Positions 59,234 to 64,000 of a stretch of 64,000 nt of DNA are shown piece by piece. Position numbers and translations under genes: made by a program. A model generated the notes under the pieces. It was not told where the DNA came from. It saw only the letters and a program-made list of their open reading frames with translations, and did no database searches. The DNA is from Streptomyces sp. SID13031 (GTDB lineage: Bacteria > Actinomycetota > Actinomycetes > Propionibacteriales > Kribbellaceae). The stretch is taken from contig NZ_JAAGLV010000020.1 in NCBI RefSeq assembly GCF_010548305.1, positions 62,001-126,000 on the forward strand. Direction: 5' to 3'. The first letter of the stretch is position 1; every line of letters starts with the position of its first letter.

Positions 59234-60855
59234 GACTTCTCCTGCTTCGGTTCTGCCGGCGGTTCTGCTGGCTTCTCTACTGGCTTCAGGGCGTCTGCTG
59301 GCTGCAAGGCGGCGGTGATGGCCAGGATCTCGTCCCCGAGGCCGCGTTCGGGTCCCCGGTCCAGCCCGGCGACCTCGACCACGGTACGCCCGTCCTGGGT
59401 CCGGACCCGCACCCAGGTACGCCGTGGGTGGATGAACAACGAGCCCATCAGGCCGAGGATGGCGAGCAGGATCCCGGCCAGCGCGAGGTGCAGCCCGGGC
59501 GTGTGGCTGATCTGCAGCTTCACCCAGCGGTCGTAGGAGTCGAAGGTGATCGAGCCACGGTTGTCCGGCAGCTTGAAGGTCTGCCCCGGTGCGAGCTGGA
59601 ACCGCAGCTTGTCGCCCTTGCCGTCACCGAACTGGGTCAGCTTCGACTTGTCCAGCTGGTAGACCGACTGCGGCTTGCCGGTCTCGACGGCCGGCCGGCC
59701 GTAGTACGCCGTCATCGCCATCACCGGGTTGAGCGCGTCGGGGAAGACCGAGACCGGGCCGCGCTGGTCGATCACCGCGGTCGGCAGGAAGAAGCCTTCG
59801 AAGCCGAGCTGTTCGGGCCGGGCGTCGGGGGCCTTGATCACGCCGAACGAGGAGAAGTTGCCGTCCTGCGGCAGGAACGGCGCCGGCCCGGAGAAGGCGA
59901 CGTCACCCTTGCCGTCGCGGACCGTCACCTTCGGCGCGTAGCCGTGGCCGAGCAGGTGCACGCTGGTGCCGTCGACCTTGAGCGGGTGGTTCACCTGCAG
60001 GTCGTACGACTTCGCCGGCGAGTCCAGCGTCTCCTGGTAGGTGATCGGGGCGCTGAACTCGCGCGCCGCACCGCGCTGTGGGCCGTCGGTCTGGAACTTC
60101 ACCGTGAAGCTGTTCACCTTCAGCGAGAACGGCGGCAGCTCGTCCGGCGTGAAGATCCGGCCCGGGCTGAAGTCGTCGTACTGCGCGATCGAGTTCGAGA
60201 ACTCATTGCCCACGACAACCAAAACGGTACCGCGGTAACCGAGCAGCGCACCCCAGGCGGCACCGATCAGCGCCAGGATCAAGGAGAAGTGGAAGAGCAG
60301 GTTGCCCGCTTCCCGCAGGTACCCGCGCTCGGCCGCGACCGCGCCGTCGTACAGCTCGACCCGGAACCGGCGCCGGCGCAGCTCGCGCGCGGCCAGCTCC
60401 AGCACGTCGCCATCGGTGCCGGCCGGTTCGAAGGACTGGTACCCCGCCAGGCGGTTGAGGTTGCGCGGCGGCTTCGGCGGGCGGGCCCGCATCGCCTTCA
60501 GGTAGACCTGAAGCCGCGGCACCACGCAGCCGATCAGCGAGATGAACAGCAGCAGGTAGATGGCTGAGAACCAGGCCGACTTGTAGACGTCGAAGAGCCC
60601 GAGCTTGTCGTAGAACGGCCCGAGCTTCGGGTGTTGCTCGAGGAAGTTCGACACCTTGACCGGGTCGATCGCGGTCTGCGGGATCAGCGACCCCGGGACC
60701 GCCCCGAGCGCGAGCAGGAAGAGCAGTACCAGCGCTGTTTTCATCGAGGTCAGCTGGCGCCAGGTCCAGCGCAGCCAGCCGATCAGACCGAGCTTGGGCA
60801 GCTCGGGCTGATCAGGTGGGGTCGGCGCCTCGACGCGGTCCTTCACATCCGACAC
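59230..60855 (-). CDS. resB: Cytochrome c biogenesis protein ResB
   Basis: 541 aa. Three N-terminal helices and one C-terminal helix bracket a large extracytoplasmic domain (residues ~210-440). Family blocks: LGAVPGSLIPQTAIDP, FDVYKSAWFSAIYLLLFISL, HFSLILALIGAAWG and the C-terminal LHLALAGILLAILGLMGSLF, then IHPRR. It is the partner of CcsB in the System II holocytochrome c synthetase. Overlaps ccsB by ATGA and starts 1 bp after the ccdA stop. Confidence 0.92.
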   Translation of the reverse strand: MSDVKDRVEAPTPPDQPELPKLGLIGWLRWTWRQLTSMKTALVLLFLLALGAVPGSLIPQTAIDPVKVSNFLEQHPKLGPFYDKLGLFDVYKSAWFSAIYLLLFISLIGCVVPRLQVYLKAMRARPPKPPRNLNRLAGYQSFEPAGTDGDVLELAARELRRRRFRVELYDGAVAAERGYLREAGNLLFHFSLILALIGAAWGALLGYRGTVLVVVGNEFSNSIAQYDDFSPGRIFTPDELPPFSLKVNSFTVKFQTDGPQRGAAREFSAPITYQETLDSPAKSYDLQVNHPLKVDGTSVHLLGHGYAPKVTVRDGKGDVAFSGPAPFLPQDGNFSSFGVIKAPDARPEQLGFEGFFLPTAVIDQRGPVSVFPDALNPVMAMTAYYGRPAVETGKPQSVYQLDKSKLTQFGDGKGDKLRFQLAPGQTFKLPDNRGSITFDSYDRWVKLQISHTPGLHLALAGILLAILGLMGSLFIHPRRTWVRVRTQDGRTVVEVAGLDRGPERGLGDEILAITAALQPADALKPVEKPAEPPAEPKQEKS

Positions 60856-60856
60856 G

Positions 60857-61600
60857 TCACACCGCCGATCCGAAGTTGGCGACCCATTGCCTGAGCTCGG
60901 CGGTCATCGAGTCCCACACTCCTGTCAGCAGCAGTAGCCCTACGGCGATCATCAGCACGCCGCCGATCCGGATCACCATCACCTGGTGCTTGCGCACCCA
61001 GGCGACCGCGCCGAGCATCCGCCGGAAGGCGAGCGCCGCGATGATGAAGGGGATGCCCAGCCCGAGGCTGAACACCAGCGCCAGGATCGCACCCCGCCCG
61101 GTACTGCCCTCGGTCGCGGCCAGGTTCATCACCGTACCGAGCGTCGGCCCGATACAAGGCGTCCAGCCGAAGCCGAACAGAACGCCGAGCAGCGGCGCCG
61201 CCGCGATCCCGACGGCCGGCACCCGGTGCACCCGGACGTCGCGCTGCGCGAAACCGAAGCCACCAAGGAAGATCAGGCCCAGGACGACGGTCGCGCCGCC
61301 GAGCACTTTGGTGATCAGCGACTGGTGGTCGAGCAGGGCGTTGCCGACGGCACCGAACAGCACACCGGTCAGGATGAACACGGCGGAGAAACCCGCCACG
61401 AACAAGCTCGTCCCGGCCAGCATCCGGCCCCGCCGCTCGGAGCCGAGCTCGGCCGCGGACAGCCCGGTCACGTAGGAGAGGTAGCCCGGTAACAGCGGGA
61501 CCACGCAGGGTGAGAAGAACGAGATCGCACCGGCCAGCACCGCGATCGGCAGTGCCACCAGCATCGAGCCAGTCATCGACTGGGCGAACCACTCACCCAC
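60857..61600 (-). CDS. ccdA: Cytochrome c biogenesis thiol transporter CcdA
   Basis: 247 aa, six membrane helices of the DsbD/CcdA type. The two redox cysteines are in SFFSPCVVPLLPGYLSYVTG (helix 1) and GWTPCIGPTLG (helix 4), each next to prolines. It carries reducing equivalents from cytoplasmic thioredoxin to the outer-face TlpA/ResA-like protein encoded upstream, keeping cytochrome c cysteines reduced for haem attachment. Confidence 0.93.
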   Translation of the reverse strand: MGEWFAQSMTGSMLVALPIAVLAGAISFFSPCVVPLLPGYLSYVTGLSAAELGSERRGRMLAGTSLFVAGFSAVFILTGVLFGAVGNALLDHQSLITKVLGGATVVLGLIFLGGFGFAQRDVRVHRVPAVGIAAAPLLGVLFGFGWTPCIGPTLGTVMNLAATEGSTGRGAILALVFSLGLGIPFIIAALAFRRMLGAVAWVRKHQVMVIRIGGVLMIAVGLLLLTGVWDSMTAELRQWVANFGSAV

Positions 61601-61603
61601 AGG

Positions 61604-62173
61604 TCAACTCGCGTCCTTCACCATACCGAGCAGGGTCTGCTTCGTCAGCGGACCGAGCACCCTGGAGGCCACTCTGCCCTGCTTGTCGAGCACCAGCGTC
61701 GACGGGATCGAGCTGGGCGAGATCTGGCCGCGGAACTTCAGCAGCAGCTTGCCGGACGGGTCGTAGACGCTCGGATACGTCACCCCGAACGCCTCGACGA
61801 ACTTGAGCGGCGGTGCCGGGTCGAGATCGCGGACGTTCAGCCCGATGAACTGCACGCTCGCCCCGAGCTCCTTGGCCGCGTCGCTCAGGTCCGGCGCCTC
61901 CTCGCGGCACGGACCGCACCACGATCCCCAGACATTGATCACCGTGACCTTGCCGGCCGCGTCGGTGGAGTTCCACTTCTTACCGTCGAGCGTGGTGCCG
62001 CCGAAGTCGGGCGCCTTCTCCCGGTCGGCGGGCGCGAAGCTGGAGACCCGGCCGCTACCACTGACGAATCCCGTCTGGCCCTGCCGGCTGTCCTTCACGT
62101 CCTGCCCCGAGCTGCAGGCCGTCGCGGCCAGGAGCACAGTGACCGCGGCAGCCGTAGTACGGACGAATCGCAT
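61604..62173 (-). CDS. TlpA/ResA-like thioredoxin lipoprotein
   Basis: 189 aa from ATG 62173. A lipobox LLAATACSS (Cys about residue 20) predicts attachment to the outer face of the membrane. The thioredoxin fold has active site WGSWCGPCREE at about 93-103, followed by the cis-Pro region SSIPSTLVLD. It reduces apocytochrome c cysteines, taking electrons from CcdA, whose gene is next (3-bp gap). Start and upstream stop overlap as TGATG. Confidence 0.92.
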   Translation of the reverse strand: MRFVRTTAAAVTVLLAATACSSGQDVKDSRQGQTGFVSGSGRVSSFAPADREKAPDFGGTTLDGKKWNSTDAAGKVTVINVWGSWCGPCREEAPDLSDAAKELGASVQFIGLNVRDLDPAPPLKFVEAFGVTYPSVYDPSGKLLLKFRGQISPSSIPSTLVLDKQGRVASRVLGPLTKQTLLGMVKDAS

Positions 62174-62823
62174 CACGCGCCGCCGGCGAACTTCTTGGGG
62201 TTCTTGACCGGCAGCAGGTCCTTGGCTGGTTCGGCGTAGCCGACCGAGACGATCGAGTCGCCGTGGAAGGTGAACGAGGTCAGGCTGGCCAGGCTGCACT
62301 GCCGCTTGCGCGGGTCGTGCAGCATCCGGCGGTTCTCGATCGCGGACCGGACGATCCAGATCGGCAGCTGGTGCGACACGATCAGCGCCTCGTGCCCGGC
62401 GGCCTTCTGCCGGGCGGTCTCGATCGCGTCGCGCATCCGGCGGACCAGCTGGCTGTAGGGCTCACCCCAGGACGGCTTCCACGGGTTCCGCAGCAGCCAC
62501 CAGGCACTCGGTTGCCGCAGCGCGCCGTCGCCGACACCGAACTTCTTGCCCTCGAACAGGTTCGCCGCCTCGATCACCCGCTCGTCGATGTCCGGGGTCA
62601 GCCCGAACACCTGGGCGATCGGCTCCATCGTCTCCTGCGCGCGCTCCAGCGGCGAGCTGACCAGGTGCACGATGTCGCGGCCGGCCACGTGCTCGGCGAC
62701 CCGGTCGGCCATCTTGCGGCCGAGCTCGGACAGGTGGAAATCGGGGATCCGGCCGTACAGCACGCCGGTCGGGTTGTGCACCTCGCCGTGACGCATCAGG
62801 TGCACGACCGTCGTTTCGGTCAC
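62173..62823 (-). CDS. Histidine phosphatase (phosphoglycerate mutase-like) family protein
   Basis: 216 aa. The catalytic loop RHGEVHNP (residues ~11-18), GRIPDFHLSELGRKMA, SPLERAQETMEPIA and the second His in LIVSHQLPIW match the RHG superfamily. Homologues lie between hemL and tlpA in mycobacteria and other actinobacteria, so the link to haem or cytochrome c maturation is conserved though the substrate is not known. One-base overlap with the thioredoxin gene; 13 bp from hemL. Confidence 0.88.
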   Translation of the reverse strand: MTETTVVHLMRHGEVHNPTGVLYGRIPDFHLSELGRKMADRVAEHVAGRDIVHLVSSPLERAQETMEPIAQVFGLTPDIDERVIEAANLFEGKKFGVGDGALRQPSAWWLLRNPWKPSWGEPYSQLVRRMRDAIETARQKAAGHEALIVSHQLPIWIVRSAIENRRMLHDPRKRQCSLASLTSFTFHGDSIVSVGYAEPAKDLLPVKNPKKFAGGA

Positions 62824-62836
62824 CGAGCCCTACCCT

Positions 62837-64000
62837 TCAGTTCTCTACAGCCGCGGCGGCGCGCGCGGCCGACGCCAGTGCGGTCTCGACCTTGGCCAGC
62901 GCGTCGTCATCGATGGCGGCGCTCACGAACCAGGCCTCGAAGGCGCTCGGCGGCAGGTAGACACCGGCGTCCAGCATGGCATGGAAGAACGCGGCGAACC
63001 TGGGCAGCACCTGGGCACCGGCCCCGGCGAAGTCCCGGATCTGTCCCGTACCTTCCGAGGACTCCACGAAGAAGACGCTGAAGAGGTTCCCGGCGTTCTG
63101 GATGACGTACGGCACACCTTCCTTGTCCAGCGCCGTCGCGGCCAGCCGCTGGAGGGTGTTCGCCGTCTCGTCGAGCTTGGCGTAGACCTCGTCGGTCGCC
63201 AGTCGCAGCGTGGTCAGACCGGCAGTGGTGGCGATCGGGTTCCCGGACAGGGTTCCGGCCTGGTACACCGAGCCCTCGGGAGCCAGCTGGCTCATCAGGT
63301 CGGCCCGGCCGCCGAACGCCGCCGCCGGGAAGCCGCCACCCATCACCTTGCCGAACGTCATCAGGTCCGGCACGACGCCGTCCACGCCGTACCAGCCTGA
63401 TCTGGTGATCCGGAAGCCGGTCATCACCTCGTCGGAGATGAACAGCGCGCCGTTGTCCTTACAGGTCCTGGCAAGGAACGCGTTGAAGTTGCCGAGCGGC
63501 GGGACGACGCCCATGTTGCCCGGCGAGGCCTCGGTGATCACGGCGGCGATCTGGTCGCCGTACTGCGCGAACGCCTCGGTCACGGCCGCTTGGTCGTTGT
63601 ACGGAAGCACGATCGTGTCGGCCGTGGTCGCCTCGGTGACACCCGGCGTACCGGGGATGCCGAGGGTGATGACCCCGGAGCCCGCCTGGGCCAGCAGCGC
63701 GTCGACGTGACCGTGGTAGCAGCCGGCGAACTTCACGATCTTCGCCCGGCCGGTCGCGCCGCGGGCCAGCCGCAGCGCCGACATGGTGGCCTCGGTACCG
63801 GAGGAGACCAGCCGCACCTTGTCCACCGGCGTCCGGGCCACGATCTCCTCGCCCAGCTCGACCTCGGGCTGGGTCGGCGTCCCGTACGACGTACCGCGGC
63901 TGACCGCTGCCTGGACGGCCGCCGTCACCTCCGGGTGCGCATGACCGAGCAGCATCGGTCCCCAGGAGCAGACCAGGTCGACGTAGGTGTTGCCGTCGAC
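62837..64000 (-). CDS. hemL: Glutamate-1-semialdehyde 2,1-aminomutase, 5' end cut by window edge
   Basis: Frame open to the right edge (388 codons seen; the true start lies outside). Class III aminotransferase: LVCSWGPMLLGHAHPEV, RLVSSGTEATMSALRLARG, FISDEVMTGFRI and the PLP Lys in MTFGKVMGGGFPAAAFGGR (all present), with GNPIATTAGLTTL. Converts glutamate-1-semialdehyde to 5-aminolevulinate for haem. It heads an operon whose other genes insert haem into c-type cytochromes, so haem supply and use are co-transcribed here. Confidence 0.92.
   Translation of the reverse strand, partial: VDGNTYVDLVCSWGPMLLGHAHPEVTAAVQAAVSRGTSYGTPTQPEVELGEEIVARTPVDKVRLVSSGTEATMSALRLARGATGRAKIVKFAGCYHGHVDALLAQAGSGVITLGIPGTPGVTEATTADTIVLPYNDQAAVTEAFAQYGDQIAAVITEASPGNMGVVPPLGNFNAFLARTCKDNGALFISDEVMTGFRITRSGWYGVDGVVPDLMTFGKVMGGGFPAAAFGGRADLMSQLAPEGSVYQAGTLSGNPIATTAGLTTLRLATDEVYAKLDETANTLQRLAATALDKEGVPYVIQNAGNLFSVFFVESSEGTGQIRDFAGAGAQVLPRFAAFFHAMLDAGVYLPPSAFEAWFVSAAIDDDALAKVETALASAARAAAAVEN

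Noticed and set aside
1..64000. tRNA or rRNA genes, CRISPR arrays, IS elements, prophage or attachment sites
   Set aside because: No cloverleaf-like segments, spaced direct repeats, transposase or integrase motifs, or rRNA-like conserved sequence were seen on either strand.

Overview
This is GC-rich chromosomal DNA from an actinomycete. Four things support that: a complete 14-gene nuo operon placed among menaquinone genes, a hemL-phosphatase-thioredoxin-ccdA-resB-ccsB block in the same order as in mycobacteria, an MptB-type mannosyltransferase, and SigE-family sigma factors. Many promoters appear to give leaderless mRNAs, and neighbouring genes usually share a 4-nt ATGA/GTGA junction. A Kribbella/Nocardioides-type organism (Propionibacteriales) fits best, but that is inference. 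I saw no rRNA, tRNA, CRISPR array, insertion sequence or prophage.

Layout. (a) 1-3 kb: two Xre-type regulator pairs (Xre-ImmA, and Xre with what looks like a truncated nucleotidyltransferase) around a membrane-anchored metallopeptidase. (b) 3-8.3 kb: a DUF445 membrane protein, an MFS exporter, a lactate 2-monooxygenase-like flavoenzyme coupled to a HAD phosphatase, and a secreted peptidoglycan-binding M15 peptidase. (c) 8.5-12.4 kb: two tandem copies of a sigma-factor/single-pass ectodomain-protein module, the least familiar system in the window. (d) 12.4-17.8 kb: a TIM-barrel sugar isomerase-like protein, RarD, a Tat-exported PhoX phosphatase behind a PHO-box-like element, an Rrf2 regulator and a P-loop kinase. 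(e) 17.9-36.8 kb: the bioenergetic core on the minus strand, menG, menJ, nuoA-N and a long-chain polyprenyl diphosphate synthase. (f) 37-38.9 kb: menF and an MBL-fold hydrolase. (g) 38.9-46.5 kb: an ABC exporter with its own two-component system, a GNAT gene with a truncated tandem copy, and a PadR-controlled DrrAB-like exporter. (h) 46.5-52.7 kb: mptB and menD-menC-menE opposite menA. (i) 52.7-57.7 kb: a Cds1-like PLP enzyme, an M48 protease, a GNAT and a TetR-regulated DHA2 exporter. (j) 57.9-64 kb: the System II cytochrome c maturation operon beginning with hemL, which is cut by the window end.

How it fits together. menF, menD, menC, menE, menA, menG and menJ plus the polyprenyl synthase make menaquinone, the likely electron acceptor for the Nuo complex encoded between them. 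The ResB/CcsB/CcdA/TlpA set would mature c-type cytochromes for the later part of the same respiratory chain. menB and menH are not in the window. The accessory genes are mainly regulator-plus-effector modules, several with recognisable operator palindromes.
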